64,000 nucleotides of DNA from Photobacterium toruni (GTDB taxonomy: Bacteria; Pseudomonadota; Gammaproteobacteria; Enterobacterales; Vibrionaceae). The notes beneath the pieces were generated by a model. The model was not told where the DNA came from, did not search any database, and was given only the letters and a program-made list of their open reading frames with translations. Position 1 is the stretch's first letter, and every line of letters starts with the position of its first letter. Below are positions 35,509-43,359 of the stretch, one piece after another. The stretch is from NCBI RefSeq assembly GCF_024529955.1, contig NZ_AP024855.1:620001-684000 (forward strand). Direction: 5' to 3'. The position numbers and the translations under genes were made by a program.

Positions 35509-36681
35509 TTATTTCAAATAATCATATAAATAATGGATAGTAACTCCTTGTACTACACGGTTAACTTCGCCAGTAGGACATGGGTTATCAGGTGTATTTC
35601 CTAGTGCAAGTGCGCGATGGAACGCGTACATTTGCGCATACAGCATATAAGGAAAAAGTAATTCAACATCTGTCGCGGTTTCCATGCCAGGGACATGAAT
35701 AACATCAGCACTTGCTTCAATCTCATCCACTTGCGCTGTAATCGCTACCACTCGAGCTGCAATATTATCGCGACAAAGTTCAGTTAACAGATCTAAGTCA
35801 TATTTACGGGTATATGGGTCGTTACTTATGAACACCACAATCATCGTATTTTGATTCACAATAGATTTGGGTCCATGGCGGAACCCTAATGGAGAATCAA
35901 ATGTTGCAACGACTTTACCTGAAGTTAGTTCAAGTAATTTCAATGCCGATTCTTGGGCTAAGCCTTGTAAACCACCACTGCCTAAATAAATAACCCGTTC
36001 AAGTTCTTGATTAGCAGTATCCTTTATTTTGGTATTTAAATCTTTGATCAAACCCACAGAACACTTACAAATGCTTTCGATATCTTTCGTGTAATCGTTG
36101 CCATACATTAGAACCGAAAAAGCTGCTACCATCATTGATGAAAAACTTGATGTCATGGCAAAAGATTGATCATTGGTTTCTGCTGGCATTAGTAATGCAA
36201 ATGATTGCTTATCATTTTCGCAACACTTATATAACTTTCCATCTGCATTACAGGTCAACACTAGGTGGAAACATTCCGTTAAGGTTTGATTAGCAAGCTC
36301 AACCGCAGCCACACTTTCAGGACTATTACCAGAGCGCGCAAACGACACTAATAACGTTGGAATATTTTCAGCAAAACACTGGCTAGGATTAGAAACAATA
36401 TCAGTGGTTGAGATAGCTTCTACACGACGTTGTAAACGCTGAGAAAGGCCTAATGCTAATGAACGACCAGCGAATGCTGACGTACCCGCCCCGGTTAAAA
36501 CAATGCGTAAATTAGAGTAACCATAAACCTTATCCATAAAGCATTTAATTTGCGCTTCACACTCACGCGTAATTGCCGCTGTTTGCGCCCAACAATCAGG
36601 TTGCTGGTTGATTTCTTTCGCGGTCCAATACCCCGAGAAACGTTGAAGTTCAGCTGCTGAATAACCTAAATATTGTTCCAT
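35509..36681 (-). CDS. agaS: AgaS-family sugar isomerase/deaminase (SIS domains)
   Basis: The 390-residue protein has two SIS domains (LTGAGTSAFAGRSL near residue 60; YLGSGGLQGLAQESALKLLELTSGKV near 225) and the FRHGPKSIV active-site segment. AgaS acts as galactosamine-6-phosphate deaminase/isomerase, giving tagatose 6-phosphate and ammonia after AgaA. Length and neighbours agree. It begins four bases after the agaZ stop codon, so it is co-translated with agaZ. Confidence 0.94.
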   Translation of the reverse strand: MEQYLGYSAAELQRFSGYWTAKEINQQPDCWAQTAAITRECEAQIKCFMDKVYGYSNLRIVLTGAGTSAFAGRSLALGLSQRLQRRVEAISTTDIVSNPSQCFAENIPTLLVSFARSGNSPESVAAVELANQTLTECFHLVLTCNADGKLYKCCENDKQSFALLMPAETNDQSFAMTSSFSSMMVAAFSVLMYGNDYTKDIESICKCSVGLIKDLNTKIKDTANQELERVIYLGSGGLQGLAQESALKLLELTSGKVVATFDSPLGFRHGPKSIVNQNTMIVVFISNDPYTRKYDLDLLTELCRDNIAARVVAITAQVDEIEASADVIHVPGMETATDVELLFPYMLYAQMYAFHRALALGNTPDNPCPTGEVNRVVQGVTIHYLYDYLK

Positions 36682-36685
36682 GTAT

Positions 36686-37981
36686 TTAAACCTCTGCGAT
36701 TAATTTTTCAGTACATGCTTGAGAGTAAGCACGTAAAACTTGACGAATAGTGTCTAATACCAACACCTTAGGATCTGATGAGATTAAGCCTTCACGCAGA
36801 TGTTGAAATTGCTGTGGCATATATTGACTAAGAAGCGGTAACGGAATCTCAACTCGAGATAAATTTCTAAATAAGGTTGCTTGAGCTTGATTGATCACAC
36901 TATCAGGCCAGTAATAACGCATACGATCGCTAAAGCTAAAGCAGCGTGAGAAGCGTTGTTCAGATTCATTACCGTGATAATATTTTTGCCAATGCTGCGG
37001 CGCTTCACACATTTGTGCTTCAATACATTCACGCAAATTAGAACAATGTGCTTTAGGAATAATTTCAGCTTCAATTTCACATAAATTAAATAGCGCTTCA
37101 CGCATCGCAAAAGTCAAAGCTGGGCCGACTTTTAAAATAGCAAAGTGATCTTGTACTAATTGACGATAAGCGGCATGAGTTTGATAGTCTGTCGAGTGTG
37201 CTTCAAATACCATCTGGGGAAAACTATCAACCACATGACTTAATTGATTTGCTTTCTCTGGGCAATAATCAATAACGCCGGTGTGATCAAATTCAACCCC
37301 AGGTTGCACCACTAATCCAATCACACGCGTCCAACAATCAGCGATACCCGCCTCAGTAAACGCTCGTTGATGAGTTTCGATTGTTTTCATTGCAGCTTGC
37401 GGAGAGGTAACTTCAACGGTATTTAATGTTTCAGCAGCTCCACCAGGTACAGGGACTTCAGTACCAATAACGTAAACTAAATCACTATAACCAAAAGATT
37501 CTATCGCTGTTTTTTCAGCAATCGCACCTAAACGTGCAGCACGCTGAGCAACAATTTCATCACAAAGAGGAATCGGATCATCAGCACAAGACATGCTGCA
37601 ATCTAAATGGATTTTCTTAAAACCAGCAGCGACATAAGCAGCAATTAAATCATCGGCATTTAACATCGCAGCTTCAGCAGAGAGATGTTGCCAACGGTTA
37701 GGACCTAAATGATCGCCACCTAAAATAAGATTATCGGTAGGAAAGTGGAATTGTTCAGCCATCGCTAATACAAAATGACGAAAATCAATCGGAGTCATTC
37801 CGGTGTAGCCACCAAATTGATCCACTTGATTTGATGTCGCTTCGATTAATAAAACTGAACCATCATCCAACGCTTGAGAAAATGCAGCCTCAATGACAAG
37901 CGGGTGTGCAGAACAAACAGCATAAATACCATTGTTACCGCCTGTTTTATGACGTTGAACGAGAGTTTGTAGGGTGTTCAT
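36686..37981 (-). CDS. agaZ: tagatose-1,6-bisphosphate aldolase non-catalytic subunit, AgaZ/KbaZ type
   Basis: The 431-residue protein matches GatZ/KbaZ across its length: [16 protein letters not shown] near the start, [31 protein letters not shown] and [11 protein letters not shown]. KbaZ stabilises the catalytic subunit (KbaY/GatY) that splits tagatose 1,6-bisphosphate to dihydroxyacetone phosphate and glyceraldehyde 3-phosphate. No catalytic subunit gene is in the window. It is the first gene after agaR, 49 bases downstream, and its ribosome binding site lies inside a strong hairpin. Confidence 0.93.
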   Translation of the reverse strand: MNTLQTLVQRHKTGGNNGIYAVCSAHPLVIEAAFSQALDDGSVLLIEATSNQVDQFGGYTGMTPIDFRHFVLAMAEQFHFPTDNLILGGDHLGPNRWQHLSAEAAMLNADDLIAAYVAAGFKKIHLDCSMSCADDPIPLCDEIVAQRAARLGAIAEKTAIESFGYSDLVYVIGTEVPVPGGAAETLNTVEVTSPQAAMKTIETHQRAFTEAGIADCWTRVIGLVVQPGVEFDHTGVIDYCPEKANQLSHVVDSFPQMVFEAHSTDYQTHAAYRQLVQDHFAILKVGPALTFAMREALFNLCEIEAEIIPKAHCSNLRECIEAQMCEAPQHWQKYYHGNESEQRFSRCFSFSDRMRYYWPDSVINQAQATLFRNLSRVEIPLPLLSQYMPQQFQHLREGLISSDPKVLVLDTIRQVLRAYSQACTEKLIAEV

Positions 37982-37987
37982 TAATTA

Positions 37988-38023
37988 ACTCCATAATCAT
38001 CATCTGTGACATGATCATGGAGT
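37988..38023 (-). promoter_or_regulatory. RNA hairpin covering the agaZ ribosome binding site
   Basis: In the agaR-agaZ gap the transcript contains a 13-base arm (38011-38023) that pairs fully, with one G-U wobble, with 37988-38000 over a 10-base loop. The second arm includes the GGAG at 37989-37992 that serves as ribosome binding site for agaZ (ATG at 37981). No T-run follows, so it is not an ordinary terminator. It may hide the binding site, mark an RNA cleavage point, or make agaZ depend on translation arriving from agaR. Confidence 0.7.
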
Positions 38024-38030
38024 CAATAAG

Positions 38031-38807
38031 TCAATGCTCTTTTTCGACGATAATAACTTCAACTTTCATTTCACGAAGACCAGCTAAATAATCTTCAGGA
38101 ATGCCCGCATCTGTTACTAGGATATCAATATTTCCGAATTCACGAATCATATGGCAGCTACGTTTACCAAATTTGGTCGAATCAGCGACTGCAATCACTT
38201 GTTCAGAAATTTCACACATTAAACGATTGAGGCTCGCCTCTTGCTCACTGTGCGTGGTGATACCTGCTCGCAAGTCAAAGCCATCAACTCCTAGAAAAAC
38301 TTTATCAAAACAAAAGTTTTTAAGGCCAGCTTCTGCTTGTGAGCCTGAAAAAGATAACGCTTCTTTACGAAGTACGCCACCTGACATTAATACTTCAACA
38401 CCGGGTGCTGAAGCCAACTCCATAGCCACATCCAGACCATTGGTCATAACAACAACATTTTCCATACTTTTTAAGCTGGCTGCGATTTCACGCGTTGTTG
38501 TCCCTGAATCTAAAATCACAGTGTCGCCATGATGAATAAGCTTGGCAGCAGCTTGGCCAAGGAGCGATTTCACTCCCGCATTATGCCGACGCTTTTCATG
38601 AATGGTTAATTCAGCAATCACACCTGAGTTAGGAATTGCTGCGCCATGAGAGCGCACAACATAACCATTCTTTTCCAAGAAACTCAGATCACTGCGAATA
38701 GTGACACTAGATACATTAAATTTTTCAGCGAGATCCTCGACACGGGCTTTTCCTTCTAGATTCACCACGTTGACGATTTCCATTCGCCTTTCAATTGCAC
38801 TTTTCAC
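38031..38807 (-). CDS. agaR: DeoR-family repressor, AgaR-like
   Basis: The 258-residue protein has the DeoR winged helix (residues 1-57; VEDLAEKFNVSSVTIRSDLSFLEKNG) and a C-terminal sugar-phosphate sensing domain with DSGTTTREIA, TNGLDVAMEL, MSGGVLRKEALSFSG and LGVDGF segments, as in AgaR and GlpR. It lies at the head of the aga operon and is divergent from the sulfatase-porin genes. The gap it faces is full of CTTTC repeats like those in AgaR operators. The likely inducer is a galactosamine 6-phosphate compound or a phosphorylated disaccharide; this is inferred from the family. Confidence 0.93.
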   Translation of the reverse strand: MKSAIERRMEIVNVVNLEGKARVEDLAEKFNVSSVTIRSDLSFLEKNGYVVRSHGAAIPNSGVIAELTIHEKRRHNAGVKSLLGQAAAKLIHHGDTVILDSGTTTREIAASLKSMENVVVMTNGLDVAMELASAPGVEVLMSGGVLRKEALSFSGSQAEAGLKNFCFDKVFLGVDGFDLRAGITTHSEQEASLNRLMCEISEQVIAVADSTKFGKRSCHMIREFGNIDILVTDAGIPEDYLAGLREMKVEVIIVEKEH

Positions 38808-38838
38808 TTTTGTCTCCTTGTGAAATCAATCAAAATTA

Positions 38839-39127
38839 CTTTCATTTGATTTCGAAATAAGCTTACACCTAAAAAATAAAGCCACAATGCACTAAGACAA
38901 AACTTTTGATCTCTTTCACATTCTTTCGTTATCTTTCACAAAAACTCATGCATACTTGCGTAAGTCTTTCTATCATATAGAACGAAAGTCAATAAACCAA
39001 CCTTTCATCCTTTCAATTTATAAAATAGCACTGAGGCTCCATAATATTTACTGCAATAAAACAAGTGATTACATTATTTTGCTTTCATTTTCTTTTATGT
39101 GATCGATTACACAGTCATAAAGCTTTC
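38839..39127. promoter_or_regulatory. array of CTTTC repeats, candidate AgaR operators
   Basis: In this divergent gap CTTTC occurs at 38839, 38913, 38923, 38933, 38966, 39002, 39010, 39082 and 39123, and its complement GAAAG at 38984. Those at 38913, 38923 and 38933 are spaced exactly ten bases, one helical turn. Known AgaR operators contain repeated TTTCRTTT elements, and TTTCATTTGATTTC (38840-38853) and TTTCATTTTCTTTT (39083-39096) fit this well. The array would control both agaR-agaZ and the sulfatase-porin genes. Confidence 0.7.
39098..39113 (+). promoter_or_regulatory. CRP-like site upstream of the Tat sulfatase gene
   Basis: TGTGA-TCGATT-ACACA matches the CRP consensus TGTGA-N6-TCACA at nine of ten positions. 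A TACGAT at 39135-39140 would be a -10 box, giving a start near 39147 and placing the site centre near -41.5, the class II activator position. Confidence 0.65.
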
Positions 39128-39202
39128 ATTAACTTACGATACGAAGCAAATCAAAGGTACATAATCCAATTGTTTCTATTTATCATTAATAAGGATTCGT
39201 TG

Positions 39203-40756
39203 ATGTCTATCTCACGCAGAGGATTACTGAAAGGTATGGCAGCCAGTGGTGCTGTTGCTGCAACCTTATCAGCTGGTTATACCCAAGCTGCAACTGCATC
39301 TACATTAAGCTCAAAGAGATCATTAAAAAAACCCAATTTAGTCATTATATTTCCTGATGAATTTCGAGCTCAGGCATTAGGGTTTATGCAACAAGATCCA
39401 TCAATGACCCCTAATATTGATAAGTTTGCTCGCCAAAGTGCAGTATTACGTCAAGCTGTTTCTAACTTTCCACTATGTACTCCATTTCGTGGCATGTTAA
39501 TGACTGGGCAATACCCTTACCGTAATGGTATTCAAGGCAATAGCCACACTGGTGTTGAAGGCCAATTTGGTGGTAAAGATTTTGGTATTGAACTAAAGAA
39601 AAGCACCTTAACTTGGTCTGATGTTTTGAAAAAGCAAGGCTATAGCATGGGCTACATTGGCAAGTGGCACTTAGATGCACCACAAGCGCCTTTCATTCCT
39701 AGTTACAATAATCCCGCAGAAGGACGTTATTGGAATGATTGGACAGCCCCAGATCGTCGCCATGGCTTTGATTTCTGGTATGCCTATGGCACCTATGATA
39801 AGCATATGACGCCAATGTATTGGACCAATGATACTACCCGCGATAAGCCACTACGAATAAATCAGTGGAGCCCTGAGCACGAAGCAGATATTGCTATTAA
39901 ATATTTACGTAATGAAAATGGTCAATACCGTAAACAAGATCAACCGTTTACGTTAGTGGTTTCTATGAATCCGCCCCACTCGCCTTATGATCAAGTACCA
40001 CAAAAATATTTAGATCGCTTTAGTGGTAAAACATCACAGCAATTAAATACTCGTCCAAATGTACAGTGGGATAAAGCCTATCAAGAAGGCTATGGTCCGC
40101 AGTTTTTCAAAGAATATATGGCGATGGTTAATGGAGTTGATGAGCAATTTGGACGCATTGTTGATGAATTAGATCGCCTTAATCTTACCGAAGATACCTT
40201 AGTGGTGTTTTTCTCTGATCACGGCTGTTGTATGGGTTCAAATGGTAACCCAACCAAAAATGTTCATTATGACGAAGCAATGCGTATTCCAATGATTTTC
40301 CGTTGGCCTGGCAAGCTTAATCCACAACAAAATGATCTGTTATTTTCAGCACCCGATATTTACCCAACCATGCTGGGCTTAATGGGAATGGAAGATTTGA
40401 TCCCTGATACCGTTGAAGGCACTAACTTCGCCAATACGCTCCGTGGTATTGAGGGTGATAGTAAACCAACCTCGCAATTTTATACTTTTATGCCTTATGG
40501 CGGTCAGTCATATGGGCGTCGAGGCATTCGCTCACAGCGTTATACCTTAATGATTGATAGAAAAATTGGAAAGCCACTGACTTATGTGTTGCATGACAAT
40601 CAAATCGACCCATACCAAATGGATAATATTGCAGCCACTAATCCAATGCTTATCGATAAATTAATTACCGAAGAATTAATACCATGGCTTGAGCACACTG
40701 GCGATCCATGGCGACCAACAACCGTACCGGCACACAGTGCCAATGCGTATTTATAG
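39203..40756 (+). CDS. Tat-exported sulfatase, Cys-type
   Basis: The start at 39203 has AAGGA seven bases upstream and yields 517 residues; the longer frame before it has no support. The N-terminus S-R-R-G-L-L-K (4-10) followed by a hydrophobic stretch and TQAATA is a twin-arginine signal, so the enzyme is folded before export. The sulfatase motif is C-T-P-F-R at 92-96; C92 would become formylglycine. Metal residues are seen in FPDEFR and FFSDHG. The position divergent from agaR and upstream of a KdgM porin points to removal of sulfate from an oligosaccharide in the periplasm. Which sulfate (4-O, 6-O or 2-O) is not determinable. The maturase at 9.2 kb could serve it. Confidence 0.92.
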   Translation: MSISRRGLLKGMAASGAVAATLSAGYTQAATASTLSSKRSLKKPNLVIIFPDEFRAQALGFMQQDPSMTPNIDKFARQSAVLRQAVSNFPLCTPFRGMLMTGQYPYRNGIQGNSHTGVEGQFGGKDFGIELKKSTLTWSDVLKKQGYSMGYIGKWHLDAPQAPFIPSYNNPAEGRYWNDWTAPDRRHGFDFWYAYGTYDKHMTPMYWTNDTTRDKPLRINQWSPEHEADIAIKYLRNENGQYRKQDQPFTLVVSMNPPHSPYDQVPQKYLDRFSGKTSQQLNTRPNVQWDKAYQEGYGPQFFKEYMAMVNGVDEQFGRIVDELDRLNLTEDTLVVFFSDHGCCMGSNGNPTKNVHYDEAMRIPMIFRWPGKLNPQQNDLLFSAPDIYPTMLGLMGMEDLIPDTVEGTNFANTLRGIEGDSKPTSQFYTFMPYGGQSYGRRGIRSQRYTLMIDRKIGKPLTYVLHDNQIDPYQMDNIAATNPMLIDKLITEELIPWLEHTGDPWRPTTVPAHSANAYL

Positions 40757-40799
40757 CCGTTCCAAAAATAACCTGTAATACCATTTTTTATTCATTTGA

Positions 40800-40826
40800 C
40801 GCTTTCTCTATTGAACAGAGAAAGCG
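40800..40826 (+). other. intergenic hairpin between sulfatase and porin genes
   Basis: CGCTTTCTCT (40800-40809) pairs perfectly with AGAGAAAGCG (40817-40826) over a seven-base loop. No T-run follows, so it is more likely an mRNA processing or stability element than a terminator. It also contains a CTTTC on each strand. Confidence 0.55.
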
Positions 40827-40858
40827 CACCAAAACTCATACTAAATTAAGGACAATCA

Positions 40859-41587
40859 ATGAATACCATCACTAAAGTAATCCTTGCGACGACCCTTTTA
40901 TCAGCAACAAGTTTTAGCTATGCCAATGATTACAAAACCACGATTGAATATCGCCATGAATATCGCGATGGTACGAATCGTCATGGTGATCGTGTAAAAG
41001 CCTTTTTAGATACAGGTAAAAATATTGGTTTTGAATTAGACGCTCGTTATAACAATGATCAACTCAACACCATGTTTGATGGTATGACTATGAACGGTTC
41101 TGAGTTTTCAACCTATTATTATAAGAAATTAACTGACAATATTATGGGTATCGGTGGTCTTTCTTTTGATTTTACCCCTGCCGGACTCGTCTATGTTCCT
41201 TATGCACGTTTAAATTACCGTTTTGATAATGGTATTCGTGTTCAAGGTCGTTATAAGTGGAAATTCTGGGATTATAATCAACAAAACCAAAACAAAGAGA
41301 ATTACGTCTCTAAAATCCAAGAGGTCGATTTCTGGCTAGGCTACAATACTACCAATTGGGACTTCCAATATGAGTTCCAAATTTGGAAAGAAATGGAAAG
41401 TAAAGCACTGCCACAATTTGATAATAAAGATACAAACTATCTGCATAACTTCCGCTTAATGTACACCTACAAAACCGTTGAAGGCACAATGTGGCGTCCC
41501 TTCGTAGAAGTCGGTAATGTGAGTCAAAGTCGCTACACTGATAACCGTCAAACACGTTACCGCATGGGTATTAAATACACATGGTAA
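40859..41587 (+). CDS. KdgM-family oligosaccharide porin
   Basis: The 242-residue protein has a signal peptide (1-22, cleavage after SYA) and a 12-strand porin pattern: YKTTIEYRHEYRDGTNRHGDRVKA at the start, alternating aromatic strands, and the terminal GIKYTW ending in an aromatic residue, as outer-membrane barrels do. This is the KdgM/NanC family of monomeric porins for acidic oligosaccharides. AAGGAC lies before the ATG. Located behind a sulfatase and facing the Aga/Kdu genes, it probably lets unsaturated acidic oligosaccharides into the periplasm. Confidence 0.92.
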   Translation: MNTITKVILATTLLSATSFSYANDYKTTIEYRHEYRDGTNRHGDRVKAFLDTGKNIGFELDARYNNDQLNTMFDGMTMNGSEFSTYYYKKLTDNIMGIGGLSFDFTPAGLVYVPYARLNYRFDNGIRVQGRYKWKFWDYNQQNQNKENYVSKIQEVDFWLGYNTTNWDFQYEFQIWKEMESKALPQFDNKDTNYLHNFRLMYTYKTVEGTMWRPFVEVGNVSQSRYTDNRQTRYRMGIKYTW

Positions 41588-41604
41588 GAATATAAGAATA
41601 TAAG

Positions 41605-41639
41605 AATGCCAGTGACTTACCATCACTGGCATTTTTATT
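41605..41639. terminator. terminator after kdgM-like gene (bidirectional)
   Basis: AATGCCAGTGA (41605-41615) pairs perfectly with TCACTGGCATT (41623-41633) over a seven-base loop, followed by T residues on the plus strand. Confidence 0.85.
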
Positions 41640-41669
41640 TTATAGCGTTTACGTTTTTAGCCGCGTAAT

Positions 41670-42587
41670 TTAATGGGATGATTTACCACGGATTTTATTA
41701 ATAAACGTCACAACCACCAGCACGACAATCCCAGCCAATATGCCAACAACACCATTTAATAATGGCGGCACAATTGAATGAGATCCTGGAAAAGAGACCA
41801 ACTGAGTAAAATGTTCTACCACGACATGTGCTTGTGGAATACTGTGCACAACAATGCCCCCTCCAACTAAGAACATTGCGATAGTGCCGACAACAGCTAA
41901 TATTTTCATTAAATAAGGTGCTACATTCACTAATAAAGAGCCAAAACTACGTTTTAAACCCGCACCTTTACTGTGATTCACAAGGTATAACCCAGCATCA
42001 TCAAGCTTAACAATAGCGGCAACAACACCATAAACACCTGCTGTCATAACAACTGCAATTAAACTCACCACAATAGCTTGAGTTAAGAATGGATGATTTT
42101 GTACCGTTCCTAATGCAATGACGATAATTTCAGCTGATAAAACAAAATCAGTTCTTACTGCACCTTTTATTTTTTCGCGTTCATAAGCAACTAAATCAAC
42201 CGCTTCTGTTGCTAATTGCTCCGATGCTTGTTGTGCCTCTTCATCACCATCAGAAAATAATTTCTCTGCGATTTTTTCCACACCTTCAAAGCATAAAAAC
42301 AAACCACCCAATAATAGCATTGGCATAATTAACCATGGTGCAATAACACTAATTAATAATGCAGCAGGCACTAATATGAATTTATTTTTAAATGAACCTT
42401 TAGCAACGCCCCACACTACGGGCAGCTCACGTTCTGCACGCACCCCCGATACTTGTTGAGCATTGAGCGCCAAATCATCACCTAATACGCCAGCAGTTTT
42501 ACGTGCTGCCACTTTAGTCATTAATGCAACATCATCAAGAACGGTTGCGATATCATCAAGCAATGTTAATAAACTTACGCCAGCCAC
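41670..42587 (-). CDS. DUF808 (YedI-type) inner-membrane protein
   Basis: The 305-residue protein begins MAGVSLLTLLDDIATVLDDVA and contains KTAGVLGDDLALNAQQVSG and ELPVVWGVAKGS, the conserved N-terminal part of DUF808/YedI proteins. Several membrane helices follow, with the strongly hydrophobic C-terminal half. No function is established. It is a single gene, convergent with the porin gene. Confidence 0.88.
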   Translation of the reverse strand: MAGVSLLTLLDDIATVLDDVALMTKVAARKTAGVLGDDLALNAQQVSGVRAERELPVVWGVAKGSFKNKFILVPAALLISVIAPWLIMPMLLLGGLFLCFEGVEKIAEKLFSDGDEEAQQASEQLATEAVDLVAYEREKIKGAVRTDFVLSAEIIVIALGTVQNHPFLTQAIVVSLIAVVMTAGVYGVVAAIVKLDDAGLYLVNHSKGAGLKRSFGSLLVNVAPYLMKILAVVGTIAMFLVGGGIVVHSIPQAHVVVEHFTQLVSFPGSHSIVPPLLNGVVGILAGIVVLVVVTFINKIRGKSSH

Positions 42588-43022
42588 TGCATACTCCTCA
42601 CTAAGAACTTATATGGTTCTAATTTAATAATTGCGTATTTATAAATATAACAAATGGATTAAATACATTATTTGTAACTAATTGTTACCATTATATACTA
42701 TTTATTGCAGTAACTTTTTAAATAAGCAATTAACCTAAACGTGAATAATTTACAGCAATAGATCGTTAATTAATTAAGCATAGCTGTTACTAAACAATCT
42801 ATTATTATGCTTAGCTATTTATTTTAATATTCATATTTAATTAAAATAATCATCTTTCATCATAACGATAAATCTTTTTTGTTTGCGCTAAAAACAATTC
42901 AATTGTCTAATCGCAGCGCACCCAAGGATTGGTTCGAGGTGTAGACTGAGATTGCATCGGGCATTCTTATTCCCTGTCATATTGTGCTTGTTGTAACAGC
43001 ACTACCTTTAAGGGTAATGACA
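42588..43022. other. long intergenic region upstream of speA leader
   Basis: More than 430 bases separate the DUF808 gene from the candidate speA leader peptide. The left two thirds are very AT-rich. The right third (42890-43020) is more balanced, suggesting a transcribed leader. No fold of a known riboswitch was recognised. Confidence 0.5.
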
Positions 43023-43181
43023 ATGAAAACTCTCACGGCATTATACTCAAGGCTTTTTTTTAGCCTCAATAAAGTATGCGATAACGCAATAACTAAAACC
43101 AAAGCTAATCAATCAACAACATCTCGCTTGTTCATGACTTGTAATGATGATTCCAGCTCAGGTAGTCCCAGAAGCTTGTAA
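43023..43181 (+). CDS. candidate leader peptide upstream of speA (52 residues)
   Basis: An ATG at 43023 with AAGGG eight bases upstream opens a 52-codon frame that ends PRSL-stop, 178 bases before speA. It has arginine codons AGG, CGC and AGA, the last three codons before the stop. The first half is amphipathic and basic, with a possible AGGCT/AGCCT hairpin (43050-43066) in its coding sequence. I know no homologue by name. In E. coli speA also has a small gene (yqgB) just upstream, and speF is controlled by an arrest peptide (SpeFL). A regulatory role here is inference. Confidence 0.45.
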   Translation: MKTLTALYSRLFFSLNKVCDNAITKTKANQSTTSRLFMTCNDDSSSGSPRSL

Positions 43182-43359
43182 TTGAAAACGCTATCCGTCA
43201 TTGACGACGTTATTAGATTTCAATAACAGCCTACTTTTATTCTGACCATTATCGCGTCAGGCATCACACTATTTCGATATTTACTGCAGCCACGCAGGGA
43301 TGTTTATCATCTGTGCTTTAAGAGGGTTGACGTATTTTCGCTCAGGAAGAGATTAAACA
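43182..43359 (+). promoter_or_regulatory. speA: speA 5' untranslated region
   Basis: The 178 bases between the leader-peptide stop and speA are GC-richer than the surroundings and contain short inverted repeats (for example CGTCATTGACG at 43196-43206). AGGAAGAG precedes the speA start. No T-run terminator is evident, so control would be at translation or by Rho rather than by an intrinsic terminator. Confidence 0.4.

Noticed and set aside
27935-41587. Interpretation as a pectin or rhamnogalacturonan locus because of kduI, kduD, GH105 and KdgM
   Set aside because: Pectin products would not need the GalNAc-type PTS, AgaA, AgaS, AgaZ or a sulfatase; no pectate lyase or KdgR is seen. It is kept only as an alternative for the uronate branch.
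42931-42945. GGTTCGAGG resembling the T-loop of a tRNA
   Set aside because: No T-stem can be formed around it and there is no acceptor stem, anticodon arm or CCA at the proper distance.
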